Part shown: piece after piece, positions 32,723 through 43,999 of the stretch
Numbering within the stretch: the stretch's first letter is position 1
How the letters are laid out: each line of letters starts with the position of its first letter
NCBI RefSeq assembly: GCF_049243985.1
Contig: NC_135369.1
Coordinates: 24,908,765 to 24,972,764 of the forward strand
Length of the DNA: 64,000 bases
Direction of reading: 5' to 3'
Source of the DNA: Paroedura picta
Taxonomy: Eukaryota > Chordata > Lepidosauria > Squamata > Gekkonidae
Notes under the pieces: generated by a model
What the model saw: the letters and a program-made list of their open reading frames with translations, nothing else
What the model was told of the DNA's origin: nothing
The model's database searches: none
Translations under genes and position numbers: made by a program

Positions 32723-33344
32723 TGCTATTATATTTCAGTTTTTAGGCCATTCCTCCCTGCATTCGGGCTCATGGTGACTTACTGTACAATTTAATACCAC
32801 ATAATAAAAACATTACAAACACTGCAGTTTAAAATTTGCTAATCCTAAGGAGTTTTCAGGCCTATGGTGAGGGATCTTTGTATGCGGGGCTCATCCAGTT
32901 GTATTTGGAGAGCTGCGATGGGAGAGGTGGGAGGTGAAAATGGTGGAGATGGAGGGAAGCCCATAGTTTTTATTTTTATCCTGGCCTCAACCCCGTCTAG
33001 TTGTATCTGCAACCTCACCAAGAAACCAAGAGGGAGGCCGAATTTTCTACTCTGGTGCACGTTCAGCCCTTATCTCCTTCACAACTGCTCCATTACACAC
33101 TTGTGCCTATATCTGTTGTGCAGCGCCTTCAATTCTGAGTCCCCAGCATGCAAACTCATTCCCTGGGGGCTTAAATTCCAAAGAAGAGGTGCTCAACTGA
33201 CCCTTTATAATCTGCCGCAAGCTGCAGCATATAAATTGGCTCTGGGTTGCAGCAGCATATAAATTGAATAAATAGGTAAGTAAACAGATAATGTTTTGGA
33301 AATCAAGAAGACCACTAGCACTGGAAGTCCTGTGTGCCACACCA

Positions 33345-33445
33345 AGATATATTTTATTTATTTATTTTTAATTTAAATGTATATACCGCTGTTCCCGATT
33401 GGGCTCACGGCGGTTCACACAATAAAAGAATAAAAACACAACATG
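33345..33445 (-). mobile_element. L2-type LINE 3' tail
   Basis: 'tttatttatttattttta' followed by 'tataccgctgttcccgattg' and 'ggctcacggcggttcacac' on + is the reverse of the L2 3' end. Confidence 0.65.
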
Positions 33446-33989
33446 GCACTAACTGTGGCTTGCAGGTCCTCTCAATAATTATTTCAGCCACAAACCAGGA
33501 TAGAGTATCAGAGAAGACACAAATTCAGAGTTTCCCACCACCAGTCCTGGCTTGTCACTTACTTTCAACGTAGCTGCCTCACAGGGTTGTTCCGAGGATA
33601 AACTAGAGCGGAGAACCCTGTAGGAGACCTTGAGCTCCTGGCAGAATGGGTGTTGTAAAGAAGAATAAGAAGATGGCACCAGAATAAGCTCTTATCATGG
33701 AATAAAGCTGCTGAGGCTGACCCTTGGCATCCACTAACTGCAGTGTATTTTCCTTCCGCAATAGTCTCCTCCTCCTAGCAATGTTTAAAGCTCTCTTTAG
33801 TAAATGCAAGAAGTGCACATCCACAGCAGCAATATATATATAAAACAAGCTTTGTTGGAATAGCTCACATTAGTCTTTAAGGTGCCTCTTGGTTGAAGTC
33901 TCACTACCATCTTTTCCCCCCAGGACTTCTTTTGCTGACTTTTACATTTCCCATTACACAAACCATCTCAGAGCCTCCCCTCCCACATA

Positions 33990-34313
33990 TTCTACCACTA
34001 GGCTCAAGTCATCTGCTTGACAATCTCTGACAAACTGTGCAAATGGATAAGATATTTCTGAATACCCATCTGGAAACGATCCCAAGTCTCAGATCCTTCA
34101 TCACATGGCCTTTTCTGTGTAGTGATCCGCAGAGTCTTGGTAGGCACACGAACCGGCCCCTTCGCTTCTAGTTTTTTTTCTTTCGCACCTCGGATCAGCT
34201 CCACACAGGCTTTCTCAAGTCATTTCACATTACAGCCGGCCAAGGTCATTCTGATTTGGTGAACGGTTACTTCCTGTTCTACAGGTGCCTTGCCAATCTC
34301 TTTAAACACCCAT
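33990..34313 (-). pseudogene. RPS20 processed pseudogene
   Basis: The - strand reads 'VFKEIGKAPVEQEVTVHQIR' near the start, then '[20 protein letters not shown]', [13 protein letters not shown] and '[18 protein letters not shown]', SEIVKQ, all matching ribosomal protein S20 of the small subunit. An in-frame TGA replaces the Ser codon of NVKSLEK, the start region is shifted by one base, and the last ~20 codons are lost or scrambled. The RPS20 coding region is intronless here, so this is a retrocopy. It is not expected to make S20. Confidence 0.9.
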
Positions 34314-34900
34314 GGCCACCTTGAAGTCTTCCTGGCCAACTTAATCCTGGCTGAAGCAAGCAAAGCCCAAAGAACTGCAGTGACTAGTAGGATAGCGTGT
34401 GACACAAGCACATGCAGAGGAAAAAACACAACCGGGCAATCTCTTTTCGCAGAGGAAACTGGAGACAGGTACCAAGTCACCTTGGTTCAAATAACAGGCG
34501 ATTAGGTGTCTCACTGCTCAGATCATTCCCCCGGCTCTTTTTCTGGACCCCCTCCAAGCGCTTACAATCTCCTGTGGACGTCGGACACCAAGATTGCCCC
34601 TGAGACCTAGTTCTGCTATTGATGAACTTGGCCTACAGAAGGAGCCACTTTGACTCTTGGCTCTGATCCTGTCAGGGAAACCATCCCTGGCTGAATAGGG
34701 GATTGGTGTCCGTCACGGAAGGAAAAGGAGACAAGGAGACTTCGTCTGAACTGAGGCTTCTCAGGGCTTCGCCCCAGAGCTGAATTTCAGTGAAGAATTT
34801 ATCCTTTGAGCATGAGTAGATTACACTTCCGTCAGCATTTTAAATAACCACAACCAACCCTCCCCCCCCACACACACACATATTTAGGATTAGGATAGTG

Positions 34901-35020
34901 TAGGGGTAGTCAAACTGCGGCCCTCCAGATGTCCATGGACTACAATTCCCATGAGCCCCTGCCAGCTCATGGGAATTGTAGTCCATGGACATCTGGAGGG
35001 CTGCAGTTTAACTACCCCTG
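34901..35020. mobile_element. Palindromic hAT MITE with exact 8-bp target duplication
   Basis: This 120-bp near-perfect palindrome (centre 'ccagctcatg') has ends 'aggggtagtcaaact' and 'agtttaactacccct'. The flanks GGATAGTG (34893-34900 and 35021-35028) are identical. Confidence 0.9.
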
Positions 35021-35068
35021 GGATAGTGTAATATTCTAGGCAGCCTTAAGACCCTGTACTTGATCCTT

Positions 35069-35285
35069 TAGGTTGCCAACTCCAGGTAAGGCCTGGAGAG
35101 CTCCCAAAATTACATGTGCTCTCCAGACTACAGTGATCAGTTCCCCCGGAAAATTGGCTCCTTTAGAGAGCGGGCTTTATGGCATTATATCCCACTGAGG
35201 TCCCGCCCCTTCCCAAGCCCCAACCTTCCCAGATTTCACCCTCAGATCTCAAGGAATTTCCCAGTCTGGAGCTGGCATCCCTAAT
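35069..35285. repeat. GGTTGCCAAC interspersed repeat
   Basis: It starts 'aggttgccaactccaggtaa' and ends 'tggagctggcatcccta'. Internal blocks are shared with the 36566 and 41918 copies. Confidence 0.7.
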
Positions 35286-35973
35286 TTAACGATGCCAATG
35301 AGTTTAGATAATCTGGGCTGGCTCAACATGGGACTGAATATCCAAGAATGGTTAATATATGCAAGATCGCACCTTTCATCTCCCTTGGGTAGCAGAATTT
35401 GCTATGTGACTGTGGAAGTTCAAAGGGAGAGAACTGGGGAATTGGACAAAAGAATACAGGCTTGTTGAGTATCGCCTATTAAAGGTGAAATTTCCTAGAG
35501 GCAGAATGTCTCCTCAGAATTCTTGAACAGTGACATCCGCTGTTCCGCTTCTGATCTTCTGTCATGCAGCTTCCTTGCACATCTGGGATCACAGAGAGAA
35601 GGGCTTCCAGGCAGGTGTGCCCTCTAGCATATCATGTCTTAGAACAGAAGCCCCCCTGGATGCAAGGCCCCAGTTTGTTGTTCCCCCAGGTGAGCACACC
35701 TGTCCCCAGAACAGCCTCCATCGCTGCAGACACAAGCAGCCTTTGTGCGCGTCTAACAGAAAGAAACCGGAGGATTAGATAGACTGACTCCCTTTAACAG
35801 AGGTTTTATCTGCTCTCATTCTCCAGCAATTCCTCCTGTGCACAGCTAAAGGGGCTCTGGCTATTTCCCCCTTCTTAGTGTCAGTTTCTTTATCTTACTC
35901 CAAGGCCAGAAGGAATATAAAGACCAAGCCCGAACTGAGATGATTTATTTTAATTTTTTTTTTAAAGCCTACA

Positions 35974-36245
35974 GACCAGCCTTTTTCAACCTCTGACCAT
36001 GGAGGAGCCCCTGAAGTCATTTTTCCGACTTCCAGGAGCCCCAGAAGTGATGGCAATTGGCCACGTTCCCCCGCCACACCCCTCCTTTTGCTCTCTCCCC
36101 CCACTTTTACAACTACTATGGTGGCTCTGCCTCATGTAGACCGGAAAGAAAAGTAGGAGCTGAGAAGACAGCCCAGACCCACCCACCCACCCCAAAAAAA
36201 ACATGTCACTTCAGAGCTTCCATGGACCCCCTTCAAAGTCACAAC
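35974..36245. repeat. hAT-like fragment (CCTTTTTCAACC end)
   Basis: 'cctttttcaacctctgacca' followed by 'tggaggagcccctgaag' is shared with 55812-56060. No matching right end was seen. Confidence 0.5.
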
Positions 36246-36565
36246 TGCTGGTGACAATGAAAATTAGAGCACCATTGAGCATGTGCAGAATGCCTTCCTT
36301 TCACACATTTGGGATCGATCTAAGGCTGATGGCCTAAGAAACAGGCTTCCATTTCTGTAAAGACTCCTGATCTTATTTAGTCCCCCTTCCCTCTAAATCT
36401 ATTTATTTTAGAGACCGGGGCATTTTATAGCAATTTTAAAACAAACATGTGACAGGTCTACATACATTCACCTTTCAAAGACATTGTCTAAAAACCAAAC
36501 CTCTAATGCCTGCCATGGCCATGAAAAGGAAGTCTACATAGCTGATTACTTAATAGTTTACATGT

Positions 36566-36772
36566 AGGGTTGCCAACCTCCAGTTGGTGACCGGAGATCT
36601 TCCACTACTATGACTGTTCTACAAGCAACACCGACCAGTTCACCTGGAGAAAATGGCTGCCTTGGAAGGTAGCATTATATCCCAAAGCCCCCCCCCCAGC
36701 AAAACCTGCCCTTCTCAGGCTCCACCCCCCAAAATCTCTAGGCATTTCCCAGTCCAGAGCTAGCAACCACAA
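36566..36772 (-). repeat. GGTTGCCAAC interspersed repeat
   Basis: It begins 'agggttgccaacctccagtt' and ends 'cagagctagcaacca', with the shared block 'agcattatatcccaaagcc'. Confidence 0.68.
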
Positions 36773-37845
36773 TTAAAAGCCTATTACCAAATTCAGAGCT
36801 TTGAAAATCACTGAGAAGGAGAAGATGGACCAGTTCATCAGACCCCGTGGCACTGAATCCCTCCAGTTTGGTTCTGTGCAGCTCCAAATCTCCTCTAAAC
36901 ATATTTCTTCCTCAATTTCAGCATGAGATTAAACTGTTTTTTAAAAAAAACAACAACAAAGCAACGTGTCCATGTAGCCCTGAAAAACCATGAAACACAA
37001 AATCAGCAGCAAATACTCAACAAAAGTAATCCCAGCCAGGGTCTCCCATCAAAAGTCATCATAATAAAAAAAACAGCTCTAGCTTATACGTGCCCGTACA
37101 TATCTTCAGATACAATAAAACGGAAATTACCAGTCTATACATATAGATATAGAGTGAGCAGTACATCATACTGATGGGGTGAAAGGGTAACTATACAGCA
37201 CAATGAAGATGTTTAACAGATTCAAGGACCAAACAGGATAAGCTTAGTTTATATGGTTACCTCATAAACATATAACCAAGGGAGGGAGGCAGGGAGAGGC
37301 TAAAATGTGCCTCCTTCTTCCGCCTCCTGCTCATGCCAAACTTTTCACCCTTCCTCCTCCCAGCCTGCCCCCCTTCCACCAAATGTGACAGCCAAGGGGG
37401 GTGGGGGAAATCCTTGCTTTGCTGATTCATTATCCCCTTGGGAGAAGAACATGGAAATCAAGGTCTCTGTACAAGGGGCAAAGCCTGCAGCGAAGGAGAA
37501 AGTTGAGCACTTGCGTGGCACTCTTCCAAATTCCCAGCTGCCAGCCCCAACATTTCTGAGCACCAAAGCTGAAGGGATATGAGATTTTTTAAAAAAAATG
37601 GTTTTAACAGTTTTGAGCTTCAGCTAATGTAGTTGAGAGCAAATTCCACTGAATTTAGTGTGGTGATCTTTACGTAAATATGTATAGACTGTGCTTCACA
37701 GTCCATATCTCACCTCTTGCCATCCAACTGCTAAAGAATTGGGGCTTGGGACTGAAAAGGCCAAATTTAAATCCAGCCTCTTTCATGGATTCACTGAACC
37801 ATTTCCTGCAAATCAGCAAGGTGCATTGGAGGGGTCAGAATGTTG

Positions 37846-38180
37846 GACTAAGGTAAGAGTCCCCAGCATGGTGACAGCTGACACCCTTCCTGGATCCTGC
37901 CCAGAGTTTTTAGAAAGCGCATAAGGCCAATTGGGACTTTTGCCCAGCAAGACTTCTGACTGGCCCCTGGATATTTAATTGGCTGTGCAGATTTTTTAAA
38001 AACTTTACTTGGACAGCAGCTGCCACCACAGCACAAGGAGAGGGGTCCTGGGTAGGCAGCTGTGTACACAGCTGTGCTTCCCAACCATATTCTGCATGAT
38101 CGTGCCACTTTGAAAGTTTCTCGAAGCCTGAAGGATGTTTCAGGGATTTCTCCACTGTCAAAATGGTGAGAAAGGCTGGG
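37846..38180. mobile_element. hAT element fragment (CAG..TTTCTCA family)
   Basis: 'gcttcccaaccatattctgc', 'tttctcgaagcctgaagga' and 'gtgagaaaggctgg' match the right half of the 12747 and 61950 elements. Confidence 0.6.
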
Positions 38181-38194
38181 TTAGAAAAATGCAC

Positions 38195-40325
38195 CCAAAG
38201 AGTAGTTATCAATGGTGTTTTATCAGACCAGAGGGAGGTGAGCAGTAGGGTACCACAGGGCTTGCTACTGAGGCCGGTACTTTTCAACATTTTTATGATC
38301 TGGATGAAGGGGTAGGGGGACTCCTCATTACATTTGCAAATGACAACAAATTGGGAGGAAAAGTGAACACTCCAGAAGGAAGAAGTGGAGTTAAACGATA
38401 TCTGAACATGCTACAAAAGTGGGCAAATGAGAACAAGATGTAATTAAAGAAGGAGAAGTTCAGAGTTCTGCATCTGGGTCACAAAAATGAGACACATGCA
38501 TACTGGACAGGAGATATATTTCAGAGCAGCAGTGTGTGTGAATGAAATCTTGAGGTACTTGTGGACTGTAAAATGTGAGCAGACAGTGAGATGTAGCAGC
38601 AAAGAAGGCGAATGCAGTTTTAGGCTGTATGAATAGGCATTGTTAACCTGTACTTAAGTCCAGCTAAGCCTGTTACTCACACACGAGGGATCTTTAGTCT
38701 CGCTATGGGAGATACCTAAGAAGTTTGATGAGAGGACCATCAACGTATAATTTTGTTCTTGATTTATTGGAAGTATTCGACACACATTCTTTCTATTTAG
38801 ATGCAAACCGTTAGAGAGGGTTTCCAGGAAAACACATCTGAAATACAGATATCAGGCAACTTATCTGACAATGTTTTACAACAAACAGACCTAATGTGTG
38901 CATTGAACTTTAGGCATTCAAAACAGTCATGTAGCTTTGCAGCCATTATATTTCAGCATGGCATCACAAAGCAGAAGCACTCTAGACCGTGAATGACCCA
39001 GCCTAGCACAATGGCACAGGCAAACGGTTGTGGTTAATAATACCCCCATAGACGTGATTCTATTTCTCACCTATCCAGAGTCTTGTGGAGCGACCGGAGT
39101 TCTTTTCTTTGATATAACTAAGGAAGCAAGAACGTAATATAGGAAATAGACCTGAGGCAATCCTCTGATCAATCTCCCATATCTCTGCCCTTCCCAGCCT
39201 GGCCTTTTTATATGACTTTGAACATCATGCAGATTCATGCTAGACGGGACCTAACTTTGACCTAACATTTTCTGGAATCGTAATTGTCATGCTCAGCGTG
39301 GCTAAAACTGTTTACTTGATCTCTATCCATCAGATTTTAAAAAGGAAACATGTTTTCCAATTTTCTTGTGTCTATCATCCAGGAAGCCTTCGAAATGTCA
39401 GGTCGACCTATAAATGCAGTTATTTTCTTCGGCTCAGAGAAACCATACTCCTGAACTTTCCTGAACTTAGAAACTCATGGGGTCAGAGCAGGCTTGAAAA
39501 GGCATTAGATCCTACAAGACCTAACAGGGTCTAACAGCATCACATCAAAGTCAGAAGATGTCATAGTCTTGCTGTATACCGCATTGGTATGCAGTTCTGG
39601 AGGTCTCACTTCAAAAAGAATGAGGGCAAAATTGAGATGGTTCAGAAGAGAGCAATGAGGATGACCTGGTGACCAAGTCCTATAAGGAAAGGCTGGGGGA
39701 CTTGGGAATGTTCCGCCTGGAGAAGAGGAGGTTGAGAGGGGACATGATTGCTGTCTTTAAGTATTTGAAAGGCCGTTGGCAGCGTTCCCGTTGGCAGCGG
39801 AGGATAGGACCTGAAGCAATAGCTTTAAACTACATGTAGAATGGCTAGATGGGGGGGGGATTTTCATAGCAGTTTAGCAGTGGAATAGGCTGCCTAAGGA
39901 GGTGGTGACCCTCCCCTCACTGGCAGTCTTTAAGCAGCGGCTTGACAGGGTTTCTTGAAAGCCCTGGAAGGGTTTCCCAAATGGGTGGGAGTTAATTTAT
40001 TTGTGTATATATTTATTAAATTTGATAGACATTTATCAGGTGAGATGACCATATATGGTCAGGTTGACCCCTCCTCCAAAATGGCCAATGATGGGCCTGG
40101 AGGGGGTGGGGAGGGGAGGGGCCTCAGGTGGGCATGTACAAAGCTATGCTTCCCAACCACATTCTGTATGATTCCCGGCAATTCTGGAGATTCTCGAAGC
40201 CTGAAGAATGTTACAGGGGTTTCTCAATGGCGAAAAAGTTGAGAAGGGCTGCTGTAAGCTGATCCTGCACTGAGCAGGAGGTTGGACTAGATGGCCTGTA
40301 TGGCCCCCTTCCAACTCTGATTCTA
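38195..40325 (+). mobile_element. CR1 LINE fragment interrupted by an LTR and a hAT piece
   Basis: CR1 reverse-transcriptase sequence runs from 38195 to 38640, resumes at 39537 ('gcatcacatcaaagtcagaa') and again near 40258, ending 'gttggactagatggcctgta...ccaactctgattcta', the standard CR1 3' end. Between 39950 and 40257 lies a hAT-like piece. The coding part is heavily decayed. Confidence 0.82.
38641..39536 (-). mobile_element. Solo LTR of an endogenous retrovirus-like element
   Basis: It starts TGTTA and ends TAACA, 896 bases, flanked by a 4-bp direct repeat GCAT (38637-38640 and 39537-39540), inside CR1 sequence that continues on both sides. On the - strand a TATAAAAAGG-type box (near 39205) precedes AATAAA (near 38765), the order expected in an LTR. 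No internal coding region is present. The 4-bp duplication suggests a gammaretrovirus-like or similar family; the exact family is unknown. It is younger than the CR1 copy it sits in. Confidence 0.7.
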
Positions 40326-40396
40326 GGACTGCATCCCTCAAGCAACATCAAGATTCAAAAGTGCCCGAAGGCTCAAAAAGGCTGGGGACCTCTGGA

Positions 40397-40550
40397 GTAG
40401 AGTTTAGGATTCCCATTTTCAAATTCCCACTCTGCCCAGGGATGCCCACTTTGGGCCAGCTGTTCTCTCTCACCTTAATCTACCACACAGGGTGGTTTTT
40501 GTGAGAACAAAATGGAGGACATAGAAATTTGTACATGGCCAGGAGTGTAG
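40397..40550 (+). mobile_element. SINE fragment (MIR-like squamate family)
   Basis: 'gggccagctgttctctctca', 'cttaatctaccacacagggt' and 'aaaatggaggac' match the 22495 copy. Confidence 0.55.
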
Positions 40551-41139
40551 TGGAAGCAAAAAAAAGAAATTAAAATCTATACCATTATTATTAAGATCAT
40601 AAATTGCAGACTTCGAAACTACAACACAGGGCATTAATAGAAACACTAGACCAAAGAGCTGGCCTTAAGCTTTCCTACTGTTCCGGGAGCTTCTTGACTT
40701 GCCCATTCAGAAGGAAAAAATGAAAAGGACTGGCCACTTGCCTAGTTCCAGAAGGTATCAATTTATCCCCATCCCATCGGCTCAGCTAGGGAAGCCGTGC
40801 CTGGTTACGTGGGCTCAGGTTACTGTCTAGGATTAAACAAGGCAAGGACCCGGGACAGGTGACCTGGTTTCAGAGCATTCTGTACGGCCCATTCAGACTC
40901 ACAATGCTTCCTCTCAGACACCCAGCAGTTCCAATTTCCAGTCCTCTGCTCTAACCACATGGCTCCCTTCCCCTACCAGAGGTCACAGACTCAAGGAAAC
41001 CTGGTTCTAAACCATTAGGCATTACTGGCTCAATAAAGTCCTTCTTCCAACCAATAAGATCCACTATCTGCGGGGTTATAGTCGAAACATTAAATATGTT
41101 GATGTTACGTTATGGTTGACGGATTCAGTGACTAAATCT

Positions 41140-41236
41140 ATGTTGTATGTGTCATTGGACCTCATGTTCTCTGTAAACTGCCCTGAGCCACAAGGGAGAG
41201 CAGTATAAAATGTAAGGAATAAAATAAAATAAATAA
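41140..41236 (+). mobile_element. L2-type LINE 3' tail
   Basis: 'ctgtaaactgccctgagcca', 'gggagagcagtataaaatgt' and an AATAAAATAAAATAA tail. Confidence 0.62.
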
Positions 41237-41690
41237 CTTCCCATTATTTTCTTTCTGTGGGATCACTGGGAAACAACTATCCTGGTGAACATTTGCAATG
41301 CTAACTTACTAGCCTCCTACTCAGGAGCCAATTCCTATGCAGATCTGTCATGCATGGAGAAGCAACTGTGCATGCACCACCTTTTATTCTGCAACATTTA
41401 ATTATTTGACAAAAAGTCATCATTCTCTGGTTTCTGCTTTCACAATCTCTAGAGAAAGTTCTGGCGCTAAAGATCAAACTCTCTGGAAACATTTTCTCTT
41501 CTAGTCTTATGCATGCCTGGTTAGCTACAGATCCTTGGCTGTACAAGAAAAATGCTCTCTGCACATCCTCAGAGGCACTCCCTGCTGTAACATTATTTTT
41601 TCCATCACCCAGAGCCTGGGGATTGCAAACAGGTCCTGGCTCAAGTTTTCCCACTGAATTAGGACACTCGCTTCACTTAAAAACTTACAC

Positions 41691-41760
41691 CAGGGATAGT
41701 CAAACTGCTGGCAGGGGCTCATGGGAATTGTAGTCCATGGACATCTGGAGGGCCACAGGT
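41691..41760. mobile_element. Partial palindromic hAT MITE
   Basis: 'cagggatagtcaaact' is joined to 'ctggcaggggctcatgggaa' and 'ttgtagtccatggacatctg'. The left half is largely deleted. Confidence 0.6.
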
Positions 41761-41917
41761 GAAGACAAAATCCCAACTTGTTCAATATGCTGAATTTGAC
41801 CATGGTGGTATGGTTAACTAATCCTCACATGAGTAGGGTGGGCATTCTTTTTTTTTCTCCTGACAGGGGAGGAAACAATACCTGTGGGATTTTTTAACTA
41901 TCAGTGGGGATGCCAGC

Positions 41918-42113
41918 TTTGGGTTGACAAATACCTGGAAATTTTGAGGGTGGAGCCTGAAGACAGTGAGGTTTGGGAAGGGGAGGGCCTTATAATGCCA
42001 TAAAGCCTACCTTCTTAAAAAGATCTTTTCTCCAGGTAAATAGATCTCTGTCACCTGGAGTTCAGCTGTAATCCCAGAAGATCTCCAACCATCACCTAGA
42101 GTTTGACAACCCT
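41918..42113 (+). repeat. GGTTGCCAAC interspersed repeat
   Basis: 'tggaaattttgagggtggag', 'ggagggccttataatgccat' and 'agatctccaaccatcaccta' are shared with the other copies, here in the opposite orientation. Confidence 0.68.
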
Positions 42114-42119
42114 ACCTGT

Positions 42120-43260
42120 CAAAGCATCTCCATTCCATCAAAAATGGCCTCTGTTGAATTTCTGCCAGTTCTCCTACGGTTAAAGGCATGGGAAGACAGT
42201 CAGAAGGAATAAAAACCAAAGCTCCCCCCTAAGGGCTCCTGTATCTGCCTTTGCCAAAGGCCCCCCATCCCCCAACAACTGGACAGGGAGGATATTTGGG
42301 AGTGCAGAATCAGCAGCAGCTGGAGGGCAGGTAAGGGTAGGGGGTTGTTCTCCAGAGCTTTTCCAGCCTCTGGGAACAAGGATGTGCCATCTGTTTGCAC
42401 AGCCTCCTTCCCCAGCAGTGTCTCAACACCCCCCTCCCCAAAGATATTTATGTCAAAGTCAAGCCTCTGGCATGGAGGAGGCATCTTCCCCAACTTCGAA
42501 ACAGAGGGAGGAAGGAACAGCTTTTCCAGGCATCGACAATTTCATGTTTATTCAGGTCAAACAGTACGGAAAATACAGAATGCAGGAAGGGTCAGATCTT
42601 TTCATTAAGAGGGGAGGTGGAAGGGTCTGACGAAGGAGGCTGAGGAATGGGGCCTGGCAAGGAGAAAATAACATGGCTCCGGGGCACTGCATCAACAGCT
42701 GTGTTCCGGGGCAAGGCAAACCCTGGCTGAAATTAAATATTTGCTCCCAGTTCTGGGCCTGAGCAAACATTCCCTGCTTCGTTTATATCCATTTCAATTC
42801 CTGGCTATTGTTTCAGTTTATAGCTTTTCACTGTAGATTCTTTTGCATTGGGTACACACAGTGGCCAATTTTTATATGCCATTTAGACATACAATGTGCA
42901 TCATATCTATGTATCATAGACATATCATGCTTAACATACCAATGTTCTGATAACGTTGATGAAGGTATATTTAAAGAATCGCACATTCAGCTTGCATAGA
43001 AGAAGTGACACTAGAAACGGGGATTTGGAGGTCAAAAGAGCACAGATAAAAAATTCAAAATCATTCCCAGCTGATTCCCACGGCAGCACTGGAAACTGGG
43101 GAATAGCCAACACACAACAGAGGGCTGCTGCAACTTAAAACTCTCCAGTGTGCACTTATTGCACGTTCCCAATGTTTCGGGAGGGCTTGACACTGTGATT
43201 TTACACTCACACTCCATAGCTGATGCCACCCGAAACTAAAGCAAATGCGATGGAATATTT
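42120..43260. other. No gene recognised
   Basis: No splice-bounded coding exon or RNA gene is evident. Open frames at 42345-42643 overlap each other in three frames and lack family resemblance. Confidence 0.4.
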
Positions 43261-43264
43261 TCAA

Positions 43265-43453
43265 GTGGGTAGCCAGGTTGGTCTGAAGCAGCACAACAAA
43301 ACAGAATCAGGGTCCAGTGGCACCTTTAAGACCAACCAAGATTTATTCAAGGTGTGAGCTTTCGAGTGCAAGAGGTCCTGCACTCGAAAGCTCACACCTT
43401 GAACAAATCTTTGTTGGTCTTAAAGGTGCCACTGGACCCTGATTCTGTTTTGC
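43265..43453. repeat. Fold-back element, short form
   Basis: The arms 'gggtccagtggcacctttaa' and its inverse 'ttaaaggtgccactggaccc' surround a centre 'gagtgcaagaggtcctgcac'. The outer left end is 'gggtagccaggttggtctga'. The right end abuts an L2 tail. Confidence 0.78.
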
Positions 43454-43985
43454 AATTTATTTATTTATTTATCATACTTATATACCGCCCTCCCCGGAGG
43501 CTCAGGGCGATTTACATAATAACAAGGAACAATACATAAAACGGTATATAAAAACATGTGAATAACCTTATAATAATAACTAATAATTGTAACCAGATAA
43601 CAGTGCACCGGCACAATATAACAATACAACAATGTAGCAGTACGAACAGGTCCAGGGCTTATTGATGGAATTCTGGAGGGGGGCCGGGGGGTAGCAGGGG
43701 CCCTTCGGTCGCTGTTGATTACGTCTGGTCTCAGCCAAATGCCTGGCGGAAGAGCTCCTTTTTGCAGACCCTGCGGAACTGTTTAAGCTCCGTCAGGGCC
43801 CTGATCTCCTCTGGGAGCTCATTCCACCAGGTAGGGGCCAGGACAGAGAATGCTCTGGCCCTGGTCGAGACCAGACGGACTTCTTTAGGACCAGGGATCC
43901 TTAGCTGGTTGGTGGCAGTGGAGCGCAGAGCTCTTTTGGGGGCATAGGTGGGGAGGCAATCCCTCAGGTACACTGGAATATGTTA
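43453..43985 (-). mobile_element. L2-type LINE 3' end
   Basis: The - strand encodes 'MYLRDCLPTYAPKRALRSTA', 'RIPGPKEVRLVSTRARAFSV', LAPTWWNELPEEIR, the L2 ORF2 C-terminus. It ends at the AAATA tail at 43453. It is 5'-truncated. Confidence 0.85.
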
Positions 43986-43999
43986 ACATTTTTTACATC

